From the NCBI GenBank assembly GCA_046349855.1, contig JAXMBM010000005.1, positions 121,061 to 185,060 of the forward strand: DNA of 64,000 bases. Direction: 5' to 3'. This DNA comes from CAIXSC01 sp046349855. GTDB taxonomy: Bacteria > Planctomycetota > Planctomycetia > Pirellulales > Pirellulaceae. Of this stretch, positions 37,732 through 45,544 are shown one piece after another (position 1 is the first letter of the stretch; each line of letters begins with the position of its first letter). Position numbers and translations under genes: made by a program. The notes under the pieces are model-generated. The model saw only the letters and a list, made by a program, of their open reading frames with translations. It was not told where the DNA came from and ran no database searches.

Positions 37732-37909
37732 ATGTCGACCCTCCTCGCCGCCGCTCCGCTTCGCTCGCGAAGAAGATGCCCCGACGATGGTCGAATACGG
37801 ACTCCTCATCGCCGCCATCGCTCTCCTCGTCGGCATGTCCGGTCACCTCCTCGGACAGGTCTGCGGCGAGATCTTCAAAGACGCCTCGATCATCGCCTCC
37901 GTCCGCTAA
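37732..37909 (+). pseudogene. Flp-type pilin, copy 3, frameshifted
   Basis: The Ala-rich leader reads ctcgccgccgctccgcttcg where the other copies have two more bases. This net 2-nt deletion after codon 7 shifts the frame, so the pilin segment is not made. The rest of the gene is unchanged, including the stop. Either a recent natural mutation or an assembly error in a near-identical repeat. Confidence 0.85.
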
Positions 37910-37928
37910 CCGACGACGCCCCACCGCC

Positions 37929-37960
37929 GCACGAGCGACTTCCTTGTCCGTCGCTCGTGC
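37929..37960 (+). terminator. Hairpin after pilin copy 3
   Basis: Same 11-bp stem and 10-nt loop as after copy 2. Confidence 0.55.
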
Positions 37961-38246
37961 GCCATCCGCTGCTCTCCGCCTGCCGAACGTCCTTTGGGCG
38001 TCTTCTGCCGATCGGCCACATGAAGCGGCGAGTTCTTCTGGTACCCTGCCCCAACCGTGTTGCCGAGAGCTCATTCTGCAGCGCGCTCGCAATCGCGATG
38101 TTGCCGCCGCGCACCCGATGATGCGTTGCCTGTTGACGTTTCGCCACAAACGGTTGAGCCGTGATTGGCAGTGAATTCGCCCTGAATCTGCGTAAGTCCT
38201 GCTTGCGCAGAAGGCTCGGCGATTATCGCGACACTCGTCCCGTTCT

Positions 38247-38264
38247 TTGGCATCGGACTTGCTT
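38247..38264 (+). promoter_or_regulatory. Sigma-54 promoter of pilin copy 4
   Basis: TTGGCATCGGACTTGCTT, followed by CGATCTG in place of CTATCTG seen in later units. Confidence 0.82.
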
Positions 38265-38316
38265 CGATCTGATTCCGTCAACGCAACCGACAACGCTCCA
38301 CTTCAAGGACTTGCCC

Positions 38317-38496
38317 ATGTCGACCCTCCTCGCCGCCGCCGCCCGCTTCGCTCGCGAAGAAGATGCCCCGACGATGGTCGAATACGGACTCCTCATCGCC
38401 GCCATCGCTCTCCTGGTCGGCATGTCCGGTCACCTCCTCGGACAGGTCTGCGGCGAGATCTTCAAAGACGCCTCGATCATCGCCTCCGTCCGCTAA
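38317..38496 (+). CDS. Flp-type pilin, copy 4
   Basis: 59 residues, same protein as copy 2. Its trailer has lost the left-right symmetry of the post-gene hairpin (gcacgagcgggcttc then atcgccttcagcggg), unlike copies 2, 3, 5 and 6. Confidence 0.9.
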   Translation: MSTLLAAAARFAREEDAPTMVEYGLLIAAIALLVGMSGHLLGQVCGEIFKDASIIASVR

Positions 38497-38831
38497 CCGA
38501 CGACGCCCACCACCGCACGAGCGGGCTTCTCTTCCATCGCCTTCAGCGGGCCATCCGCTGCTCTCCGCCTGCCGAACGTCTTTCGGACGTCTTCTTGCCG
38601 ATCGGCCACATGAAGCGGCGAGTTCTTCTGGTACCCTGCCCCAACCGCGTTGCCGAGAGCTGGATTCTGCGTGCGCGTTTGCAGTCGCGATGTTGCCGCC
38701 GCACCCGATGATGCGTTGCTCGTTGACGTTTCGCCACAAACGGTTGAGCCGTGATTGGCAGTGAATTCGCCCTGAATTTGCGGTCCTGATGCGCAGAAGG
38801 CTCGGCGATTATCGCGACGCTCGCCCGCGCT

Positions 38832-38849
38832 TTGGCATCGGACTTGCTT
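38832..38849 (+). promoter_or_regulatory. Sigma-54 promoter of pilin copy 5
   Basis: TTGGCATCGGACTTGCTT. The stretch further upstream is a few bases shorter than in the other units. Confidence 0.82.
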
Positions 38850-38901
38850 CTATCTGATTCCGTCAACGCAACCGACAACGCTCTACTTGAAGGACTTGCC
38901 C

Positions 38902-39081
38902 ATGTCGACCCTCCTCGCCGCCGCCGCCCGCTTCGCTCGCGAAGAAGATGCCCCGACGATGGTCGAATACGGACTCCTCATCGCCGCCATCGCTCTCCTG
39001 GTCGGCATGTCCGGTCACCTCCTCGGACAGGTCTGCGGCGAGATCTTCAAAGACGCCTCGATCATCGCCTCCGTCCGCTAA
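38902..39081 (+). CDS. Flp-type pilin, copy 5
   Basis: 59 residues, same protein as copy 2, with a few synonymous differences. Followed by a 9-bp-stem hairpin at 39101-39132. Confidence 0.9.
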   Translation: MSTLLAAAARFAREEDAPTMVEYGLLIAAIALLVGMSGHLLGQVCGEIFKDASIIASVR

Positions 39082-39100
39082 CCGACGACGCCCCACCGCC

Positions 39101-39132
39101 GCACGAGCGGCTTCCTCTTCCATCGCTCGTGC
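39101..39132 (+). terminator. Hairpin after pilin copy 5
   Basis: GCACGAGCG pairs with CGCTCGTGC. The inner two pairs present after copies 2 and 3 are lost. Confidence 0.5.
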
Positions 39133-39417
39133 GCCATCCGCTGCTCTCCGCCTGCCGAACGTCTTTTGACGTCTTCTGCCGATCGGCCACACGAAGCGGC
39201 AAGTTCTTCTGGTACCCTGCCCCAACCGCGTTGCCCAGAGTTGATTCTGCTGCGCGCTTGCAGTCGCGATGTTGCCGCCGCGCACCCGATGATGCGTTGC
39301 CTGTTGACGTTTCGCCACAAACGGTTGAGCCGTGATTGGCGGTGAATTCGCCCTGAATGTGCGCAAGTCCTGATTGCGCAGAAGGCTCAGCGATTATCGC
39401 GACACTCGTCCCGTTCT

Positions 39418-39435
39418 TTGGCATCGGACTTGCTT
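39418..39435 (+). promoter_or_regulatory. Sigma-54 promoter of pilin copy 6
   Basis: TTGGCATCGGACTTGCTT, spacing as in copy 3. Confidence 0.82.
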
Positions 39436-39487
39436 CTATCTGATTCCGTCAACGCAACCGACAACGCTCTACTTCAAGGACTTGCCC

Positions 39488-39667
39488 ATGTCGACCCTCC
39501 TCGCCGCCGCCGCCCGCTTCGCTCGCGAAGAAGATGCCCCGACGATGGTCGAATACGGACTCCTCATCGCCGCCATCGCTCTCCTCGTTGGCATGTCCGG
39601 TCACCTCCTCGGACAGGTCTGCGGCGAAATCTTCAAAGACGCCTCGATCATCGCCTCCGTCCGCTAA
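39488..39667 (+). CDS. Flp-type pilin, copy 6
   Basis: 59 residues, same protein as copy 2 with silent changes (for example GTT for the Val of LLVGM, GAA for the Glu of CGEIF). Confidence 0.9.
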   Translation: MSTLLAAAARFAREEDAPTMVEYGLLIAAIALLVGMSGHLLGQVCGEIFKDASIIASVR

Positions 39668-39686
39668 CCGACGACGCTCCACCACC

Positions 39687-39718
39687 GCACGAGCGGCTTC
39701 CTCTTCCATCGCTCGTGC
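39687..39718 (+). terminator. Hairpin after pilin copy 6
   Basis: GCACGAGCG/CGCTCGTGC stem, as after copy 5. Confidence 0.5.
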
Positions 39719-40004
39719 GCCATCCGCTGCTCTCCGCCTGCCGAACGTCTTTCGGACGTCTTCTGCCGATCGGCCACATGAAGCGGCGAGTTCTTCTGGT
39801 ACCCTGCCCCAACCGCGTTGCCGAGAGCTGATTCTGCTGCGCGTTTGCAGTCGCGATGTTGCCGCCGCGCACCCGATGATGCGTTGCCTGTTGACGTTTC
39901 GCCACAAACGGTTGAGCCGTGATTCGCGGTGAATTCGCCCTGAATTTGCGTAAGTCCTGATTGCGCAGAAGGCTCGGCGATTATCGCGACGCTCGCCCAG
40001 CTCT

Positions 40005-40022
40005 TTGGCATCGGACTTGCTT
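40005..40022 (+). promoter_or_regulatory. Sigma-54 promoter of pilin copy 7
   Basis: TTGGCATCGGACTTGCTT, intact. Confidence 0.82.
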
Positions 40023-40074
40023 CTATCTGATTCCGTCAACGCAACCGACAACGCTCTACTTGAAGGACTTGCCC

Positions 40075-40254
40075 ATGTCGACCCTCCTCGCCGCCGCCGC
40101 CCGCTTCGCTCGCGAAGAAGATGCCCCGACGATGGTCGAATACGGACTCCTCATCGCCGCCATCGCTCTCCTGGTCGGCATGTCCGGTCACCTCCTCGGA
40201 CAGGTCTGCGGCGAAATCTTCAAAGACGCCTCGATCATCGCCTCCGTCCGCTAA
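40075..40254 (+). CDS. Flp-type pilin, copy 7
   Basis: 59 residues, same protein as copy 2. Shares the GAA glutamate codon with copy 6, which suggests these two are the most recent duplicates. It lacks the trailer hairpin because the repeat ends just past its stop, 20 bp from the 3' end of the convergent next gene. Confidence 0.9.
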   Translation: MSTLLAAAARFAREEDAPTMVEYGLLIAAIALLVGMSGHLLGQVCGEIFKDASIIASVR

Positions 40255-40274
40255 CCGATACAGGAACCGCGTGG

Positions 40275-41858
40275 CTAGGCCGCCGGTGAACTCTGCAGGT
40301 CTTGCTGCAGCAGCTGGATGACATGGCGTACGTCCTCGCATTTCCCCTGCAGTTTCGGACACTGCACCGCCAACTCTCCCAACAGCGTTCCCGTATCGTG
40401 GAGACAGCTTTCGGCCAGCCAGTTGAGCGGTTCCTGGCGCGCCGTGCGGAATTCCTCCATCCGCTCCAAGGCCGCACGAACGATCTTCTGGTCCGCAACA
40501 TCGGCCGCCGTATCGTCCAGCAATTCCAGCAGCTGAGCCAAGACTCGAAAATGCCAAACTTTGGCCCGTTGCGCGGGATGAAGTGTTTCGAGCCCTTCCT
40601 CCGATAACCCGCTCAGTCGCCACTCCGAACCGGAATTCTCCGTGGCCGCCCGAGCGTCCGCCTCTTCTTCCCAGGCCGCCTGCTCCGCCATGGCCCGCTG
40701 CCAATCGTCCCACGTCGCGCAATCCGACCAGGCAAAGCCAGCTGCCAGCGGTACACCATCCAGGTGACAGAAGATCGGGCCGGACTGTTCGGCTGCCAGC
40801 ATGCGGCACAGCGGACAATCGTGATCGATGATGGACCGCGATGCGTCGACCGTCCACGGAATCCGCTGTCGTTCGAGGTCGATCAGCTGCCGCGGAGTCG
40901 CCCCTTGCAGATCATCCTCCTGCGGTTGATCCAGCCACCGATCGCGCATCTCAGCCAGCCACCCGCTGAGCCGATCCTCCGTCGCGGGAACCGCCTCCCC
41001 GTGCGGCGACCACAACAGCCCACACAGCCACTGCACCAGCTCGAAATAGAGCACATGTTCATGGCGCCCGATCCCAGCCTCGCGAAAGGCGCGTGAACCG
41101 ACTGGAATTCCCGGGGAACAACGCCCCAGCGCCATCCATTCACCGTAGCGACTCGACAGGTCCCGGTTGATTTCCTGACGGCGAGCCAGGAGTACCTGGC
41201 GCGGAGTCCGCCCTGCCAGATCGGTCCGCGGTGTCAACAGCCACCGCTCCTGGACCGCCTGTGGCTCCGTCCGAACTGCGATAGTGCGCGCTGCCAGAAA
41301 CTCGGCCGCGAGAAACTCCACCAGTCGATCGTACAGCACCGCCCGCTCGTCGCAGCCCCCGGTCTGCTCCCCCAGTCCCACCGTTTCCCCTGCCTCCCAA
41401 GCGCCTCCAATTGCCGAGCCGACGCCGGGAGAAGTGGCGGCCGAGTGATCCGCGAGAGTCGTCTGGCAGTCCGCCGTGAAAGGACGAATCTGCCAGCCGT
41501 CCGGCCAATGATAGGGAATCTGAATCGCCGGTGAGGCAGTGCCACTGGCATAGACCACCTCGCCCGACCGGCGCGGCGAAAGCCGAGCACTCCGCAGCAG
41601 GACACAGCGTGCGGCAAGATCGATGAGCAGGATTTCCCCGTCGAGTGACGGCGGGGTGGTGCCCCGAACCGGCACCAGCGCGCGAAACAGCGGTTCGATG
41701 AGTTCCGGGGACGCGAACCGCTCCAGAGCCAGACAAAACTCGGAGCACGTTTCCGGGTCGGCCGAGACCGCCGCCCACGCGGCGGGGATCAGCTGTGCGT
41801 TGAGCGTGGCGTGAAAAAACGACTCCCGCTCCCGCAGCCAGAACTGCAGACCTGCCAT
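40275..41858 (-). CDS. Conserved hypothetical protein with two TPRQ motifs
   Basis: 527 residues from ATG 41858, chosen because AGGAG lies 7 bases upstream; an ATG at 41882 would add eight residues. Two copies of a DLxGxTPRQxLxxxRQxI motif occur: DLAGRTPRQVLLARRQEI near the middle and DLQGATPRQLIDLERQRI further on. Each is followed by a similar block, suggesting an internal duplication. A CPLCRML...CHLDG pattern might bind a metal. No signal peptide or membrane segment is seen. I do not recognise a named family. It converges on the pilin array with only 20 bp between. Confidence 0.72.
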   Translation of the reverse strand: MAGLQFWLRERESFFHATLNAQLIPAAWAAVSADPETCSEFCLALERFASPELIEPLFRALVPVRGTTPPSLDGEILLIDLAARCVLLRSARLSPRRSGEVVYASGTASPAIQIPYHWPDGWQIRPFTADCQTTLADHSAATSPGVGSAIGGAWEAGETVGLGEQTGGCDERAVLYDRLVEFLAAEFLAARTIAVRTEPQAVQERWLLTPRTDLAGRTPRQVLLARRQEINRDLSSRYGEWMALGRCSPGIPVGSRAFREAGIGRHEHVLYFELVQWLCGLLWSPHGEAVPATEDRLSGWLAEMRDRWLDQPQEDDLQGATPRQLIDLERQRIPWTVDASRSIIDHDCPLCRMLAAEQSGPIFCHLDGVPLAAGFAWSDCATWDDWQRAMAEQAAWEEEADARAATENSGSEWRLSGLSEEGLETLHPAQRAKVWHFRVLAQLLELLDDTAADVADQKIVRAALERMEEFRTARQEPLNWLAESCLHDTGTLLGELAVQCPKLQGKCEDVRHVIQLLQQDLQSSPAA

Positions 41859-42134
41859 GGGACACTCCTCCTCGCAACGCACGGTGCCTGAGCGGCGAGA
41901 ATGTCCCGACCGCCAGCCTGACTTCGTGCGTTGAAACGTGCCCCACGCATCAACGAAACCAGTCTAGCGCCCGTCCTGTTCCAGGCAAGTCCTCCGGTAC
42001 CGCGTTTTCCGCGTCCCCGAACCGGTTCGGTACCCGGCCCGATCGGGCCCAGGTCAGCCGGACTTTGCGAAGGGCTGTCCTTCGGTTAGCATGTGTTCCA
42101 CAGTCGATCGAGCCCGCTCGGCTCGACTGGTTCC

Positions 42135-42216
42135 GGAGGGTAAGCGAATGGCTAGCGGCCACACTGGAAATGTGGTGCCCCGCAAGGGGTTGCGGGTTCG
42201 AGTCCCGTGCCCTCCG
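42135..42216 (+). tRNA. tRNA-Ser(GGA)
   Basis: The acceptor stem is GGAGGGT (42135-42141) with GCCCTCC (42209-42215) and discriminator G42216. The anticodon arm is CCACA-CTGGAAA-TGTGG, giving anticodon GGA. A long variable arm (CCCCGCAAGGGG) and T arm GCGGG-TTCGAGT-CCCGT follow, as expected for serine. CCA is not encoded. Confidence 0.93.
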
Positions 42217-42230
42217 CTTTCTTGAAACGT

Positions 42231-42264
42231 AGACGCCACAAAGATTTGCGGCGTCTTTCTTTTT
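42231..42264 (+). terminator. Rho-independent terminator of tRNA-Ser
   Basis: AGACGCC (42231-42237) pairs with GGCGTCT (42250-42256), followed by TTCTTTTT. Confidence 0.88.
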
Positions 42265-42494
42265 GCGCCAGCAGCGTCCCAGCAGCCCCATTTTGGCCCG
42301 AAATGTAGCCAAAATGTAGCCAATCTCGCGCTGCTCGGATTCGCGGACGGCTGCGGACGTTCGTGGACGACGCGAGGGCGTTACCAGTCCGACGCCAGTG
42401 TACCACAGGGGACGTTGCTGGACGTCACGACGCCCCTATAACGCGGTGGCGCGGAGTTCGTCGATCGAGGTCGCAACTGAACCATCGACCCGCG

Positions 42495-42790
42495 ATCACA
42501 AGCCGGGTCACCCGCAGGAAGGACGAGACGACGCACTTGGCCTACAATGCGGAGCATGTCGTCGATCTCGACTCCAACCTGATCATGGCCGCCGAGGTTG
42601 ATCAGGGGAATCAAGCGGATGTCTCGACGCGGGAAGACAGCGTCAATGCGGCCCAGACGAATCAAGCCGCCACGGGAAGCGACGTCGTTACCAAGGACGT
42701 CGTCGCCGACAAGGGGTATGGTGACATTCAGCTCAATGAAGGGCAATGCATGGAACTTGTTGGACGTCCGGTTGCAACCGGCTGAAGCAG
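42495..42790 (+). pseudogene. DDE transposase remnant (IS1182/IS4-like)
   Basis: The translation ETTHLAYNAEHVVDLDSNLI, then VDQGNQADVSTREDS and VVTKDVVADKGYGDIQL, matches the central part of transposases with the pattern KDGxTHLAYKAEHxVDL and VVADKGYxS. Both ends of the protein and terminal inverted repeats are absent. It lies about 280 bp after tRNA-Ser. Confidence 0.7.
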
Positions 42791-42877
42791 CCAAACCGGG
42801 TGCCGGGTGCCCAACGAGCCCGAGGCGCGCTAAGATGGCGAAGTGAACCGCAACACGCCCTGACCTAGAAATCAACG

Positions 42878-43645
42878 ATGCCCGGTGACGCTTTCCGACT
42901 TGACCTGAACGAGACTTTCCCCCAATTGGCCCACGCGCCGATTGTGGAGGCGGTCATTCATTGGCAGGCCCGGCCGCAGCACCCCTTCGCTCCTGATACG
43001 CTGCGTAAGGAATTGGCGGCCAAACTGCCCGAGTTCCCGAAATGCGATCCGATCCAGCAGTTTGAACTGAGTGCGCTGGTATCGGGGACTCCGGAGGTCG
43101 AACCACAGGTTCGCCAGCAGAAGGCCTGGAATGGATTTCGGCTGACCTCGGCGGACGGAGGTTACATCGCCCAGTTTGTGCGTGATGGCCTGGTTTTTAG
43201 CCGTACCGAGCCCTACGCACAATGGGGGGAATTCACCACAAAGGCAAAACGGGCGTGGCAGGTTTACAGGGAAGTGGCAGCTCCCTTGGAGATTCAACGC
43301 CTGGGAGTGCGGTTCATCAACCATTTGAAGGCAGCGACCCCCGAGAATTTGGCTGACTTTTTGCGTGAGCCACCCACCTGCCCATCGAACCTGCCATTGA
43401 AAGAGTTCGTATGCCAAAGTACTTTTGCGGTGCTGGACTACCCTTTCGGGGTGCGTCTCATCAAGGTGATGCAGCCGCCCGGCGTGCCCCAAAGTTCCGG
43501 ACTGTTTCTGGATTGCGACGTCTTTACGACGAAGCCGCTTGAAACAGACGAAGCGATGGAAGAAGCTCTCGTGAAGATGCGTTGGCTGAAGAACAAGTTC
43601 TTCTTCACCCTTTTGCAACCCGGAGCGATCAGCGCTTTTCAATAG
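42878..43645 (+). CDS. TIGR04255 family protein
   Basis: 255 residues. The start LNETFPQLAHAPIVEAVIHW and the RLGVRFINHLK segment are hallmarks of the TIGR04255 family, which is scattered through bacterial accessory genomes and has no established function. No catalytic motif or membrane segment is visible. The next gene begins 8 bp after its stop, and a third follows 2 bp later, so the three form one unit. Confidence 0.8.
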   Translation: MPGDAFRLDLNETFPQLAHAPIVEAVIHWQARPQHPFAPDTLRKELAAKLPEFPKCDPIQQFELSALVSGTPEVEPQVRQQKAWNGFRLTSADGGYIAQFVRDGLVFSRTEPYAQWGEFTTKAKRAWQVYREVAAPLEIQRLGVRFINHLKAATPENLADFLREPPTCPSNLPLKEFVCQSTFAVLDYPFGVRLIKVMQPPGVPQSSGLFLDCDVFTTKPLETDEAMEEALVKMRWLKNKFFFTLLQPGAISAFQ

Positions 43646-43653
43646 GTCGCAAT

Positions 43654-44094
43654 ATGCCAACCGACATGCTGGTAGGTGGACGATATTCCGAGTTGATCGA
43701 GCGCGCCGTCCGCGCACCGCGCAATGCGTTGCGTGAGTCGACCCTGGGACATCAAGAGGCGCTCGAAGAGCTGGCAAATGTCTGGGAAGAGTGCCAACAG
43801 CCTGATTGGGATGGCTTCGGAGCCAAAGCCGTCGAACCGGCGACCTTTTCGGCAGCGTACATGCTGATTGATTCGTTGCCGCTGGGCTTCCTGCGACCGT
43901 CTATCGGTGCCGAACCAGATGGTCACATCACGCTCGAATGGAGACGATCGCCGCGACGCGTCTTGTCGGTTAGTGTTGATCCCGAAGGCTTCCTGCACTA
44001 CGCGGGGCTGTTTGGAAGTAACAGACGTTATGGAAGCCTGGAGTTCTTTTCCACTGCGCCAGATGAACTGCTGCAACTCGTTCGAGAACTCTAA
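43654..44094 (+). CDS. Hypothetical protein, second gene of TIGR04255 unit
   Basis: 146 residues from ATG 43654. It starts amphipathic (IERAVRAPRNALRESTLGHQ), then has WEECQQPDWDGFGAKAV, a tryptophan-rich motif seen in small proteins beside TIGR04255 genes to my knowledge, and a beta-rich tail (HITLEWRRSPRRVLSVSVDP). Function unknown. Spacing to both neighbours is under 10 bp. Confidence 0.7.
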   Translation: MPTDMLVGGRYSELIERAVRAPRNALRESTLGHQEALEELANVWEECQQPDWDGFGAKAVEPATFSAAYMLIDSLPLGFLRPSIGAEPDGHITLEWRRSPRRVLSVSVDPEGFLHYAGLFGSNRRYGSLEFFSTAPDELLQLVREL

Positions 44095-44096
44095 TT

Positions 44097-44504
44097 GTGC
44101 TCGATCCTGCCAACGTACCTCCCGTTGCTACGAACGAATTGTTGTCACGGTTTGTCCTTTTCTCTGCGCACGTACGAACTTCGGACAATACGGTCAAACA
44201 GGATGCGTTCATGCCCCATCCGAGAGTTGAGCTTTCTCTGACTCGACATCTTGAGGCCAGTGACGCCGAATTGTGGCAAGAGGGGGAACGCGTCGCTGCG
44301 ATCCGAACACGTCCACTCTACGGTCGTGCTGTTGTTCCCGCCAGCGTCTTCGTCGATGAGGGGTTGAGCGTAGAAGCGAAGCCAATCGTTCCTGAGAACC
44401 CCAATCATGCCGATGCAGTAAACTGGCCCGTCGAAAAGGCCGCGCAGAAGATGAAAGCACTTCAAATCGCAGCCAAGTCGACCTACATTTGCAAGCCCAA
44501 CTGA
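44097..44504 (+). CDS. Hypothetical protein, third gene of TIGR04255 unit
   Basis: 135 residues from GTG 44097, two bases after the previous stop. The sequence ends in a lysine/alanine-rich helix (EKAAQKMKALQIAAKSTYI). The PHPRVELSLTRHLEASDAEL segment is distinctive and I believe it is conserved in similar clusters, but I know no function. The tight spacing implies co-expression with the two upstream genes. Confidence 0.68.
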   Translation: MLDPANVPPVATNELLSRFVLFSAHVRTSDNTVKQDAFMPHPRVELSLTRHLEASDAELWQEGERVAAIRTRPLYGRAVVPASVFVDEGLSVEAKPIVPENPNHADAVNWPVEKAAQKMKALQIAAKSTYICKPN

Positions 44505-44506
44505 TT

Positions 44507-44641
44507 TCAACGACTGTAGAGCTCGGCCAGGGCAAGTGTGGAAATGTAGAGTTGGCCTGAGTGCTGCACGAAACGGTGCATCAATCCGGCGGAACGCTTG
44601 AGATGAGCCGAACAGATATTCGTGTCGAGCAAGAAACTCAT
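44507..44641 (-). pseudogene. VapC/PIN toxin, N-terminal stub
   Basis: The minus strand from ATG 44641 reads MSFLLDTNICSAHLKRS, the start of a PIN-domain VapC with the first catalytic Asp (LLDTNI), then LYISTLALAELYSR with the conserved Glu, then a stop after 44 residues. A full VapC has about 130 residues, so two-thirds is missing. No VapB antitoxin gene is seen upstream. Confidence 0.72.
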
Positions 44642-44658
44642 TCGACGACGTCCCGACG

Positions 44659-44787
44659 ATGTTCATCGGATCGGTCTCGCTGGATGCCGGCGAACTGCCC
44701 TACGTGAAGCTCGGGAAGAGCCGGCGGGTGCGCTGGAGCGACGTACTCACGCTCATCGACAAGCACCTTGTGGGCTGCGGCACCTGA
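44659..44787 (+). pseudogene. Excisionase-like helix-turn-helix fragment
   Basis: 42 codons ending LPYVKLGKSRRVRWSDVLTL then IDKHLVG and a TGA. This is the C-terminal half of a MerR-like/excisionase HTH domain (the LPxxKxGRxRRF type). The N-terminal helix that should precede it is absent; the stretch overlaps the border of the VapC stub. Confidence 0.55.
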
Positions 44788-44923
44788 ATCCACTCAAATC
44801 TACCAGCGCAGGTGCGAACGGCTCCCTTCGACCTGCCCTGCGACTGTGGTAATCCCACCGCCCCCCACAGCGATTCGCGTTCTAGACGCATTCCGGACTC
44901 GTGTGGCAACCGGAGACTCGACG

Positions 44924-45520
44924 ATGCTTCCCCCGAATACACAACTGCCCGCGGCAGCTGCGGTAGGGGATGCGCCAATCCCAGGTGATCCAGACGCGTC
45001 GTTCCGCCTACTCTCCGCCCTCTGCGGACCAAATGACTGGATCATTCTCCGACCAATCGAAACCTGGAACGAATCGGGCAAAAAACAGAGCCGAGTCGAC
45101 TATCGCAACACGTCGTACCGCACGATTGCCGTGGCGCAGTCGGCGCTGCAACACCTCTTCGCGCTGTCGGAACGAGAAAAGCTGAATTTGTTTTTCGGGG
45201 TTTGCCCGCGCCTCGGAGTGGGCGGCCAATTCGACTTGGCGTGGCAGATTCGGACGGTCCGCGCGGTCTGGACGGACATCGACCACGTCTCGGTTCCCGA
45301 AGCTCTGGAGCGGGTGCGAAAGGCGGGCCTGCCTTCTCCTTCGATAGTCGTGAACTCGGGCAACGGCGCGCACCTGTACTGGCTACTCACCGAACCGCTG
45401 CAAATCGATGACGCGGAAGCACCGCCTCCCGTGCAGACGGAGTGGACCGAGTCGAGAAACGGTGGAAAGAAGCCTCGCAAGTTCATCGTCGAGAAGGCCA
45501 CGCCGATGCGGCGGGCCTGG
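44924..45520 (+). pseudogene. RepB-type primase, N-terminal fragment
   Basis: From ATG 44924, with GGAG at 44912, the frame encodes about 195 residues of a primase-like protein: LLSALCGPNDWIILRPIETW, then NLFFGVCPRLGVGG, VRAVWTDIDHV (the likely metal-binding DxD) and PSIVVNSGNGAHLYWLL. This is the replication-protein primase found on plasmids and integrative elements. The frame then runs into RHS sequence read out of frame, so the gene is cut near 45500-45540. With the upstream HTH fragment it marks a broken mobile element. Confidence 0.7.
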
Positions 45521-45544
45521 TGGCGGCGCCCGTTCGCGCCCAGG

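Larger units (their letters stand above)
36466..40258 (+). repeat. Tandem array of seven pilin units, period about 586 bp
   Basis: Gene starts fall at 36536, 37145, 37732, 38317, 38902, 39488 and 40075, giving steps of 609, 587, 585, 585, 586 and 587 bp. Units 2-7 share nearly identical leaders of over 200 bp as well as coding sequence. Unit 1 has a different leader and trailer, so it is probably the founder. Homology stops about 4 bp after the stop codon of unit 7. Confidence 0.97.

Noticed and set aside
37030..39335. Long arginine/serine-rich frames overlapping the pilin genes on both strands
   Set aside because: Shadows of the pilin coding sequence and its conserved spacers; the pilin frame has the recognisable family and ribosome site.
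36466..40258. CRISPR array
   Set aside because: The repeat period is about 586 bp and covers whole genes with promoters; there are no short repeats with unique spacers.
42054..42406. Minus-strand frames over tRNA-Ser reading GTRTRNPLRGTTFPV
   Set aside because: This is the well-known spurious translation of a serine tRNA gene, not a protein.
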